From Deltaproteobacteria bacterium RIFCSPHIGHO2_02_FULL_40_28 (GTDB lineage: Bacteria > UBA10199 > 2-12-FULL-40-28), in NCBI GenBank assembly GCA_001798135.1, contig MGRJ01000006.1, positions 31,651 through 95,650 on the forward strand: 64,000 nt of DNA, read 5' to 3'. The notes beneath the pieces were generated by a model. That model did no database searches. It was not told the origin of the DNA and saw only the letters and a program-made list of their open reading frames with translations. The position numbers were made by a program, and so were the translations under genes. Positions 54,005 through 61,666 of the stretch are shown piece by piece; positions within the stretch are counted from its first letter, which is position 1; each line of letters begins with the position of its first letter.

Positions 54005-55684
54005 TTATTCTTCTCGAATCAGAGAAAGAAGGGCACCAGAGGGGGAATTTAAAAGGGGATTGTTAAAATTGTGAAGCAGGCCTCCGCAAATTAAATGAAC
54101 CCGATAAGTAGCCAATAAAAGCAGATTTTGCTGGTTGGTTTTAATGCCTTCTTGCACCAGGCTCCCAATTTCCAAAAGTTCCCCAGCCCAGTCTACAATC
54201 CTTCGGGCATGGGTAGTGCCCCAGGTTGGGTTTGATAAATGATCTGGCGTTATCACTGATAAACCTTCCTTAAAAAATGTGTCATACAGCTTGCGGCTTT
54301 CTGGAAAAACGGTGGTAGGCCAAGCCGCCAAAATTTTTTGCACCTCACCAACAAAACGCCCTAAAAAATCAAACCGCGCCGCATCACGCAAAATCTGGAG
54401 ACCAAGAGTATTGTGTGTGCCCTCCCATGTTTCAAGGATTAAACCATCCCGCACTAAACGGGGTAAAATGGAAAAATCGTTGATAATTCCATTAGCCCCA
54501 AAAACCATAACGGCCTCCTTTATCCCTTCTGTAGTACAAACAGCCGTACGATATTTCATCAGATTGATCAAAAAACGAAGCCACAGGCGTTCATCCCTGT
54601 TTTCAGGCACCAAGCCCACCTGATCCAGCAAGGCCAACATTCCAAAATAAAAATTTCTCCTGGGAATCAAAAGAGACAACAAGTGCGTTAGATATTCTTG
54701 AACAAGCGGATAATGGATGATCTCACTTCCAAATGCAACCCGTTGCTCCGCATAATTTCTTGCCTCAACAAACGCCCTCCTCAAGAAGGCCAAGGCATTG
54801 GCTGCATTATGAATGCGCGATGTATTGATGACATAATTCATCAGATTGTAAAATCCATCTTCCTCCTTGCCAATCAGATAACCGGTAGCGCCTTCAAAAT
54901 CGACCTCAGCTGTGGGTAGAGCTTGCGTCCCCAGTTTGTCTTTTAATCTTCGAATAGAAAGGGAGTTTACTTTTCCATCAATCAAACGGGGAACAAAGAA
55001 AAGGGCCAAACCTTCGGTTCCTGCAGCCGCACCCTCGGGACGAGCAGTCACCACAAAAAATTCGTCATAGGCAGAACAGTACCATTTCTCGGCATAAATC
55101 TGATAACCCTCTTTTGTTTTAACAGCCCTGCCTTCCGTAGCACCCACATCCGAACCACCCGCTTGCTCTGTAATAAACTGAGCTCCAGAGAGCGGATAAT
55201 CAACCGACGATAAAAGCGGAAGAAAGTTTTCTTTGAGAAAAGTAGAGCCTTTGGCAGAGATTACCTTAATAGTCCCATCGGTACACGCCAAAGGACAGGT
55301 GACTCCCCCCGATTCTCCAATCTGTCCCAAGAGATAAATTTTGGCCATTTTTTCAAGTGTGGAGCAGCCCATAAAAATTCCCTGCTCCACAACTTCGCGA
55401 CGAATAGTTTTGGTTTCCAGAGAAATAATAATTTTTTCAGTTCGATTCCCTACTCGATCAAATTTTTGGATCCGGGGAAGTTTTTCAGGACGGGCTGCCT
55501 CATCAGCCAAATTTTCCCAGTGAGACAGATTTTTTTCCCATTTTTCAAAAACTTCATGAAGTGAAGCCGATTTTTCTTTTCCTAGACGATAATCTAAAGT
55601 TTTCTGAAAAGAAACATCGTTAGAAAAAAGACGATCTGTGATGATGGGAGTAAATTCTTTAAGGGTTTTCATGAGAACCAACAT
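54005..55684 (-). CDS. Acyl-CoA dehydrogenase family protein, AidB-like
   Basis: 559 aa, close to AidB length rather than the 380 aa of ordinary acyl-CoA dehydrogenases. FAD-binding QFITEQAGGSDVGATEGRAV, IYAEKWYCSA, RLKDKLGTQALPTAEVDFEGA, and the catalytic-Glu region GLILETWEGTHNTLGL. AidB-type proteins are linked to alkylation or acyl-CoA metabolism. The start is ATG 55684 or the in-frame ATG 12 bases later; neither has a good ribosome site. Confidence 0.85.
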   Translation of the reverse strand: MLVLMKTLKEFTPIITDRLFSNDVSFQKTLDYRLGKEKSASLHEVFEKWEKNLSHWENLADEAARPEKLPRIQKFDRVGNRTEKIIISLETKTIRREVVEQGIFMGCSTLEKMAKIYLLGQIGESGGVTCPLACTDGTIKVISAKGSTFLKENFLPLLSSVDYPLSGAQFITEQAGGSDVGATEGRAVKTKEGYQIYAEKWYCSAYDEFFVVTARPEGAAAGTEGLALFFVPRLIDGKVNSLSIRRLKDKLGTQALPTAEVDFEGATGYLIGKEEDGFYNLMNYVINTSRIHNAANALAFLRRAFVEARNYAEQRVAFGSEIIHYPLVQEYLTHLLSLLIPRRNFYFGMLALLDQVGLVPENRDERLWLRFLINLMKYRTAVCTTEGIKEAVMVFGANGIINDFSILPRLVRDGLILETWEGTHNTLGLQILRDAARFDFLGRFVGEVQKILAAWPTTVFPESRKLYDTFFKEGLSVITPDHLSNPTWGTTHARRIVDWAGELLEIGSLVQEGIKTNQQNLLLLATYRVHLICGGLLHNFNNPLLNSPSGALLSLIREE

Positions 55685-55819
55685 GCATCGTCTGGTAGGT
55701 CCTTGTCAATTGGGTTATTAGAATCGGGGGTGGATTTCCCCCGAAAAGGTGCTATATTAGTGTGTTGGAGGTGATCCCATAACCGGGGTTTCCGCTGTTG
55801 GCTTATCAAAGCCAAGAAC

Positions 55820-56597
<778 letters not shown>

Positions 56598-56681
56598 CTC
56601 TGTCCCTCACAGCCCTAAAAATAGAAGCGATAGGCTAGTAGAGTTCCAGCTTTTCAGAAGCAATCCTAGCTGCAAAAAATA

Positions 56682-57038
56682 TCAAAGAAACTTTCGGTAA
56701 TCGACCCCAAAGGCCTTACCGAATTTCTTGGCTATTGAAGGACCGATTACCCGCTTGCCGTTGACCATCTTTGAGATATCGGCTTGGAAAATGCCTGTTA
56801 CCTTGGCAAGCCTCTTCTGGGTCCAGGACTGGCTTGTCATATAGGCAATAAGAGCTCCCCGAGGAGTTCCGATTACGGGATCGTTTTTCTTCATCTTAGC
56901 CAAAAGCTCCTCAATCGGCCTTACATCCTGCATTGCCTCCCGAAGGGACTTCTCGATCTTTCTCCGTACATAACGAGTAACGGGGAAGGCAGGAATCACC
57001 TTAATTCGTCCCTTTTCTGTAGTAACGTTGATGGTCAT
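56682..57038 (-). CDS. higA: HigA-type XRE antitoxin
   Basis: 118 aa. The C-terminal helix-turn-helix is WTQKRLAKVTGIFQADISKMVNGKR. The N-terminal helical part (FPVTRYVRRKIEKSLREAMQD) probably contacts the toxin. Follows the RelE/HigB-type toxin by nine bases, the toxin-first order typical of higBA. GC content looks higher than in surrounding housekeeping genes, in line with transfer. Confidence 0.8.
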   Translation of the reverse strand: MTINVTTEKGRIKVIPAFPVTRYVRRKIEKSLREAMQDVRPIEELLAKMKKNDPVIGTPRGALIAYMTSQSWTQKRLAKVTGIFQADISKMVNGKRVIGPSIAKKFGKAFGVDYRKFL

Positions 57039-57047
57039 AATTCCTCC

Positions 57048-57326
57048 CTATTGATAGGCTCCTTCTCGGGTACTAACCTCAATGATCTCCAGGGTCAAAA
57101 TTTCCCTGAAAACCGAATAGATCATGCGATGCCGGTAATCGAGCCTAAGACTCATAAAACCTTTGTAATCACCCACAAGCTCTTTCACATGCCAGGCCTG
57201 AGGTCTTGGCCCTTCTGTTTTTAAATCAATCACGGCTTGGGCAAAGCCTCGCTGAACCGATGGCCTCATCCTGGAAACGGCCTTTTCAATTTTCTTGACG
57301 TTCCGATATTTAACCGTCCACGACAT
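57048..57326 (-). CDS. higB: HigB/RelE-family toxin
   Basis: 92 aa. RelE-fold small basic protein: MSWTVKYRNVKKIEKAVSRM, WHVKELVGDYKGFMSLRLDYRHRMIYSV with the R-x-x-Y-R-h-x-Y pattern, and a C-terminal EIIEVSTREGAYQ. Ribosome-dependent mRNA cleavage is the family activity. First gene of the pair with the XRE antitoxin. Confidence 0.82.
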   Translation of the reverse strand: MSWTVKYRNVKKIEKAVSRMRPSVQRGFAQAVIDLKTEGPRPQAWHVKELVGDYKGFMSLRLDYRHRMIYSVFREILTLEIIEVSTREGAYQ

Positions 57327-57689
57327 AAAAGATAATATGGCATTTATGCCATATAGTCAAGAGGATATTTAGTCTCTCACGTGCTCCAAAAAAAATGTTT
57401 TTGAGGTATTGATATTTGACCTTTTTGGGTTTAGAGTTTCAATGTGTCTGGTTGTCGGCACGAGTGGAAATTTAATTGGCAGTGGTGGTTATACCACATT
57501 AGCCAATGTTCATGGTGTGCATATGTTTTTTGGAGATACACAAACCAAAGAAGTTTTTTTGAGAGCTTCTTATTATCGTAAACATTCGCATGTAGATATG
57601 AAAAGGGCATCGCAATCAGATATGCCATTTCTTGGAAAGCATTTGCCCAAACAGGGATACAAATCAGTTTCAAAAAAAAGATATGATTT
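57327..57689. other. Islet spacer with one doubtful frame
   Basis: 363 bases between higB and the Bro-N gene. A plus-strand frame (57409-57735) would encode 108 aa (VSMCLVVGTSGNLIGSGGY, KEVFLRASYYRKHSHVDMKR). A minus-strand frame covers nearly the same stretch. Neither matches a family I know and neither has a good ribosome site. The plus frame overlaps the Bro-N 3' end, so it may be a decayed fragment. Confidence 0.35.
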
Positions 57690-58556
57690 CTATTTGGCAC
57701 GCAATTGTTTTTTCTTCTCGGCAAGCCCCAAATAATTCTGTCTCGTCACAACACTCTGCTTTGTCTGTCCTTCGAGTTCTTTCCTGGCATTGCCAGCAAC
57801 CCGCCCGCCACGGACAGCGGCGGACTTGTTTTGATCGAAACCTTGGGCGTCATCTTTGCGGGCAATCTCAGTGGTGGATGCTTCGCCAAGCATGGTGAAA
57901 ATCAATTCCAAATCGGTCATGTGGTCGCGCAGATTTTCGCGCTTAAGACCTTTGAGATTTTTATACTCAGACGGCGTGACACCAAACGTGGCTTTTGAAA
58001 TTTCAGCGGTCAGGATGGCATATTCTTGGTCGCCACCAACATTGCGATTTTTCCACTCGTCCGTCAGTTCTTCACGAATGGCTATGCCACGCACTCGTTT
58101 TTCAATCCAACTATCGGGATAACCTTTGGCTCGATACAGAGCTTTTGCTCGTTTTGAAGCCAATTCAGGATCTTCAATTTCTTGCACGCGCTCGTAACCT
58201 ACCTTGGCTAACCATCGTTTGAAAGGTTCGGCCCTTGGTGAGGGAATGGACTGAATGATACGAAAAAGAGTTTCAGTATTGGCACAATTGGTTTCACGTA
58301 ATTTACCGTCTGGGGCAGACAGTTTCAACTGTCCGATTTTTTCGGACAGTTCACTAAAACCTTCGTTTTCAATAAGTTTTTTCTTGAGATCCGCCCAATA
58401 CTTGCGAGGACGATTACTTCCAGATAGCACTTCAACCACGTCGATGATGGAAAACCACCACTCATTGTTGTGTAAAATCCGGCGGATTTCTTTTTTGTTG
58501 AAGACGACCAAATGTTTTTCATTTGCAGTTGGTAAATTATTTTTATTCGATGTCAT
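57690..58556 (-). CDS. Bro-N domain protein (phage antirepressor type)
   Basis: 288 aa. N-terminal Bro-N region (HLVVFNKKEIRRILHNNEWW, FSIIDVVEVLSGSNRPRKYW), then a conserved extension (WLAKVGYERVQEIEDPELA, GYPDSWIEKRVRGIAIREEL, LTDEWKNR). The C-terminal part is GEASTTEIARKDDAQGFDQNKSAAVRGGRVAGNARKELE (in parts). Found in phages and in chromosomes as single genes of mobile origin. Supports the view that 56.2-58.8 kb is a foreign islet. Confidence 0.82.
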   Translation of the reverse strand: MTSNKNNLPTANEKHLVVFNKKEIRRILHNNEWWFSIIDVVEVLSGSNRPRKYWADLKKKLIENEGFSELSEKIGQLKLSAPDGKLRETNCANTETLFRIIQSIPSPRAEPFKRWLAKVGYERVQEIEDPELASKRAKALYRAKGYPDSWIEKRVRGIAIREELTDEWKNRNVGGDQEYAILTAEISKATFGVTPSEYKNLKGLKRENLRDHMTDLELIFTMLGEASTTEIARKDDAQGFDQNKSAAVRGGRVAGNARKELEGQTKQSVVTRQNYLGLAEKKKQLRAK

Positions 58557-58856
58557 ATTTTATACTTCATTAGAGTCTGTTCTTGTTTCCATCCGCCACA
58601 TACAAATAAGGTTCTACTCACACACGGTGATACTTGTACCAGTCTTTGAGCGGATTCTCAATTGAGAAAACTCTGAAAATAAAGGGAGTTATCGGCTTGG
58701 CTGGATTCTTTAAACATATGGAGGCTGATTTTATTTTGGTGCCATTAAAACCGACACAAAGATTTCCTAAGCCGCCATGCTTTCAAGCTCTTGCGCCCAG
58801 GTAAAAACCGTGTCATGAAACTGGTTCCAACTTTCACTCAACAGGTCCACCAAACC
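58557..58856. other. Islet boundary region without a clear gene
   Basis: 300 bases between the Bro-N gene and sspB. On the minus strand, the sspB frame stays open for 28 codons after its TAG (58770-58856, containing LSESWNQFHDTVFTWAQELE) before another TAG at 58767-58769. That stretch has coding-like composition but no start of its own. Otherwise nothing recognised; no second copy of the tmRNA 3' end is visible. Confidence 0.35.
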
Positions 58857-59369
58857 CTACTTCACCAATTTTAAATGAGGTTTTGTGGTTTTTTTGGCGG
58901 GAGCTTTGCGTTTTTTCTTAAGCTTAGCGTTAGGTTCGCTAGCTTCTTCTAGCACTGTCTCTAAGGAAATAAGCTTGGGCTTCTTTTTACTGGGTGATAA
59001 TATTTCTGGTTCCACTTTCGGTGTTGCAACCGGCATGCTAGTAATAAGTTCTTTGGGAATACTCTCAGGAAAAACTACAATTTCTTTTTCAGAACGAGCT
59101 GCATAAATAGCATCCATGGGAATCATACAAAAAAACTGGGTTGTGTGAAAAAACTCCAGGGTGGCCTCGATGTGTTCTTCTTTTATTTTAAAATCAGGAA
59201 TACCAAAAGCATAATCAAAATTAAGAGGAAGTTGTGGATTATTACGAAAAGGCTCGGGCACTAACACTCCAGAAATGCGGGTATCAATAAATACCATCAC
59301 CATTCCAAGACTTAATAACCTTTCGATGTGTCCTTTTTTTGCATCTTTGGGTGCTTCAACAACTTTCAT
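58857..59369 (-). CDS. sspB: SspB-like ClpXP adaptor
   Basis: 170 aa from ATG 59369 (AAGG five bases upstream; the frame also has an ATG overlapping the smpB stop). Core resembles SspB: GMVMVFIDTRISGVLVPEPF, LPLNFDYAFGIPDF, a beta-hairpin TLEFFHTTQFFCMIPMDAIYA and PESIPKE. Then comes a flexible Lys/Pro/Ser linker and a C-terminal KPHLKLVK. This mirrors the ClpX-binding tail (LRVVK) of E. coli SspB, which tethers tmRNA-tagged proteins to ClpXP. Its place next to smpB and near ssrA supports that role. Confidence 0.78.
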   Translation of the reverse strand: MKVVEAPKDAKKGHIERLLSLGMVMVFIDTRISGVLVPEPFRNNPQLPLNFDYAFGIPDFKIKEEHIEATLEFFHTTQFFCMIPMDAIYAARSEKEIVVFPESIPKELITSMPVATPKVEPEILSPSKKKPKLISLETVLEEASEPNAKLKKKRKAPAKKTTKPHLKLVK

Positions 59370-59370
59370 A

Positions 59371-59826
59371 TTACCTTCGAGCATTTTTTAAAGTTCGTGA
59401 GATAGCTCTATCAGCTTCTCTTTTCTTAATGGTTTGCCTTTTATCAATCGTTTTTTTCCCTTTTCCCAATCCTAATAAAACCTTGGCAACCCCCTTCTTG
59501 AAATACATCTTCAAGGGAATGAGGGCAATTCCCTTTTGTTGGGTAACTCCAATCAATTTGTCAATTTCAGAACGATGTAAAAGAAGTTTTCGGGTACGTA
59601 AGGGTTCGTGGTTATTGTAGCTAGCTTGGGCATAAGGAGCAATATGGGAATTAAGAAGCTCGGCACTGCCCCCACGTACAATGGCATAGGCATCATTTAA
59701 ATTACCACCACCCGCACGAAGCGATTTAACTTCACTACCCGTTAATATCATCCCCGCCTCGAGGGTTTCTATAATTTCGTAGTGAAAGCGGGCCTTTCGA
59801 TTTTCACAAAGAACTTTTTCACTCAT
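59371..59826 (-). CDS. smpB: SsrA-binding protein SmpB
   Basis: 151 aa from ATG 59826 (18 bases inside the longest frame). KVLCENRKARFHYEIIETLE, GMILTGSEVKSLRAGGGNLNDAYA, AQASYNNHEPLRTRKLLLHR, and a basic C-terminal tail DKRQTIKKREADRAISRTLK. Binds tmRNA and is essential for trans-translation. Upstream of sspB with the stop one base from its start. Confidence 0.97.
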   Translation of the reverse strand: MSEKVLCENRKARFHYEIIETLEAGMILTGSEVKSLRAGGGNLNDAYAIVRGGSAELLNSHIAPYAQASYNNHEPLRTRKLLLHRSEIDKLIGVTQQKGIALIPLKMYFKKGVAKVLLGLGKGKKTIDKRQTIKKREADRAISRTLKNARR

Positions 59827-59835
59827 GGGAATAAA

Positions 59836-59889
59836 CCCCCTCACCCTACACCCTCTCCCCCAAGGGGGAGAGGGATCGTGGGTGATGGG
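59836..59889. repeat. CCCTCTCCC-type palindromic repeat, copy 3
   Basis: CCCCCTCACCCTACACCCTCTCCCCC / GGGGGAGAGGG...GGGTGATGGG. It encodes the C-terminal 16 residues of the ferredoxin gene and lies just before smpB. Confidence 0.8.
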
Positions 59890-60230
59890 TCGATTTTATT
59901 TTCCTCTACCACTTCCCCTCGAATCAAATGCCTCTGAATAATTTGTTCTAAAACTTCCGGCGTACATGAGTGATACCAAATTCCATCGGGATACACCACC
60001 GCAATGGGACCATTAACACAAATGCGCAAGCAATTGGCTTTGGTGCGAAAAATTCCACCTGTACCCGTTAAACCTAATTCATCTAAACGATTTTTAAGAT
60101 AATCCCACGACTGAAGAGATAATTCCTTACTACAACATTTAGGTTTGGTTTGATCACAGCATAAAAATAGATGCCGCTTGATTTCATGAATTTTAAACTG
60201 TGTGCTGCTTTTAATCTCATCGTGGCTCAT
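59841..60230 (-). CDS. Thioredoxin-like [2Fe-2S] ferredoxin
   Basis: 129 aa. Cys motif [45 protein letters not shown]: the C-x-n-C and later C-x3-C cluster ligands plus [13 protein letters not shown] are typical of the 2Fe-2S thioredoxin-like family. An electron carrier; partner unknown. The last 16 residues ([15 protein letters not shown]) are encoded by a palindromic repeat and extend beyond the natural fold. Confidence 0.88.
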   Translation of the reverse strand: MSHDEIKSSTQFKIHEIKRHLFLCCDQTKPKCCSKELSLQSWDYLKNRLDELGLTGTGGIFRTKANCLRICVNGPIAVVYPDGIWYHSCTPEVLEQIIQRHLIRGEVVEENKIDPSPTIPLPLGGEGVG

Positions 60231-60240
60231 GCAAAAAAGC

Positions 60241-60273
60241 TACACTAAACGCGCTAAAACCTCAATGGGTCTT
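60241..60273. repeat. 33-bp direct repeat, left copy
   Basis: Identical over 33 bases (TACACTAAACGCGC...AATGGGTCTT) to 61668-61700, in the same orientation, on the other side of the DUF4143 ATPase gene. On the minus strand it encodes RPIEVLARLV plus stop, the same C-terminus as the large gene at 61667. The frame here is open for about 15 further codons upstream (QQTPIVYLA). Confidence 0.9.
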
Positions 60274-60322
60274 GCCAAATAAACAATTGGGGTCTGTTGA
60301 AAAATGTTTCCTTTGTCATCCA

Positions 60323-61585
60323 TCAGAAAACCAAGGTTAGTGGTAAAAACCAAATTTTTTCATCCAAAACAGTGGGAGTCGATTTTTCAGGTCCTAGAAC
60401 AATGGCTAGACTTTCCTTATTTTCATTCACAAATTTTTTTAAGATCCGCCAGTCATAAGAAGGAGGTACCTCTGAAGGATGGAATTTAAGGGCCACGGAC
60501 CGGCTTCCCCTTTTGAAAATCCATGGAATATCAGCTCCATCACGGTTCCGATAAAAATTCCAAAAAACAGCGTCATCAAAATCACTTGTTTGAGAACGAA
60601 ACTCCTGAGTCAACAGCAAATGAACAGCTTTGATATCAAATAGACATCGGCTTTTTGTCTGTCCTGTCAGGTATCCCCACAATCCTGAATCTTTCCACTC
60701 CACCTGAAATTTTCGAACTGCTTTTTGAGCGCGAATTACCGGTGGAATCATGTCCACAAGGGCCAAAATCTCCAGAGATCGTATCAAGCGTTTAGCCATA
60801 AGAGGAGACAGGGAAGACTTTACCGCTATATCGGAAAGGTTGATCTCATTCCCTTGAACTAAAGCCAATTCTTTTAGGAACGCTAATCCTTGTCTAAAAG
60901 ATAGGGAGGAGAGGGTTGGTTCAACTAAAATGACGTCACGAGTTAAAAGAGTTTCAAAGTAGGCCTCAAACCACATTCCTTTCTTTTGATCATCCTTGGC
61001 AAAACAAGGAATGGGAAGCCCCCCGGAAACTAAGGTTCGGGATAGGCGGTGAACGTCTGTGTTTCTTAGTTTCTTTTTAAAACGATCAAATAAAGAATGT
61101 TCTGAGTTCTTATGATGTATTTTGCCGATAGCTTGAAAGGCTTCCTTTAAAAAAACCGATTTTTCAATCTGGGCAGCTTCAGCCAAAGAAAAAGGAAGAA
61201 GTTCTCTCATGACAATGCGACCGGTGAGAGATTCCCGGATTTCCTTCTTAAGAGTAAACCGGATTGAGCCTGTCAGCAAAAATCGTCCCGGCCTCCTTTT
61301 TACCCCAATCAGATCCTTGATAATCGGAAAAATGCGGGGAGCTTTTTGAGCTTCATCGATCGTTAAAAGAGAGTCACGTTCGAGAAATTGGACCGGCGTT
61401 TCCTCGGCTCTTTGGAGGATGATCTCTCTGTCAAAGGTTTCGAATTCTCCTTTTAAAGTGTCAGTTAATTCCTTAACAAGCGTTGTCTTACCAACCTGAC
61501 GCAACCCGAACAAACCCACGACCGGCGACCAGGAAAGGGCGGACCGAATCACGGGTTCCAAAAAACGTTTTCGTGAATGGGGCAC
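60323..61585 (-). CDS. AAA ATPase with DUF4143 domain
   Basis: 420 aa, GTG start. Walker A GLRQVGKTTLVKEL (27-40), Walker B SLLTIDEAQKAPRIF, sensor LLTGSIRFTL, then the DUF4143 C-terminal half (GGLPIPCFAKDDQKKGMWFE, YFETLLTRDVILVE, FWNFYRNRDGADIPWIF). Family members form large single-gene expansions in bacteria and archaea with unsettled roles, often horizontally spread. Here the gene alone is bracketed by 33-bp direct repeats and has its own palindromic control region. Confidence 0.92.
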   Translation of the reverse strand: MPHSRKRFLEPVIRSALSWSPVVGLFGLRQVGKTTLVKELTDTLKGEFETFDREIILQRAEETPVQFLERDSLLTIDEAQKAPRIFPIIKDLIGVKRRPGRFLLTGSIRFTLKKEIRESLTGRIVMRELLPFSLAEAAQIEKSVFLKEAFQAIGKIHHKNSEHSLFDRFKKKLRNTDVHRLSRTLVSGGLPIPCFAKDDQKKGMWFEAYFETLLTRDVILVEPTLSSLSFRQGLAFLKELALVQGNEINLSDIAVKSSLSPLMAKRLIRSLEILALVDMIPPVIRAQKAVRKFQVEWKDSGLWGYLTGQTKSRCLFDIKAVHLLLTQEFRSQTSDFDDAVFWNFYRNRDGADIPWIFKRGSRSVALKFHPSEVPPSYDWRILKKFVNENKESLAIVLGPEKSTPTVLDEKIWFLPLTLVF

Positions 61586-61599
61586 AAACCCATAGTAAC

Positions 61600-61632
61600 A
61601 GACGTTTTAAATTTTATCAACATAAAACGTCT
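61600..61632 (-). promoter_or_regulatory. Inverted repeat upstream of the DUF4143 ATPase
   Basis: AGACGTTTTA (61600-61609) and TAAAACGTCT (61623-61632), a 10-bp perfect inverted repeat around an AT-rich centre, 15 bases before the GTG start. A plausible operator or promoter element. Confidence 0.5.
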
Positions 61633-61666
61633 ATCTTATGAAGTCCATCACTGAGAGTGCGAGAAC

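Noticed and set aside
57409-57735. 108-aa plus-strand gene in the islet
   Set aside because: No family match, no ribosome site, an equally long frame on the opposite strand, and overlap with the Bro-N gene; mentioned only as a doubtful frame.
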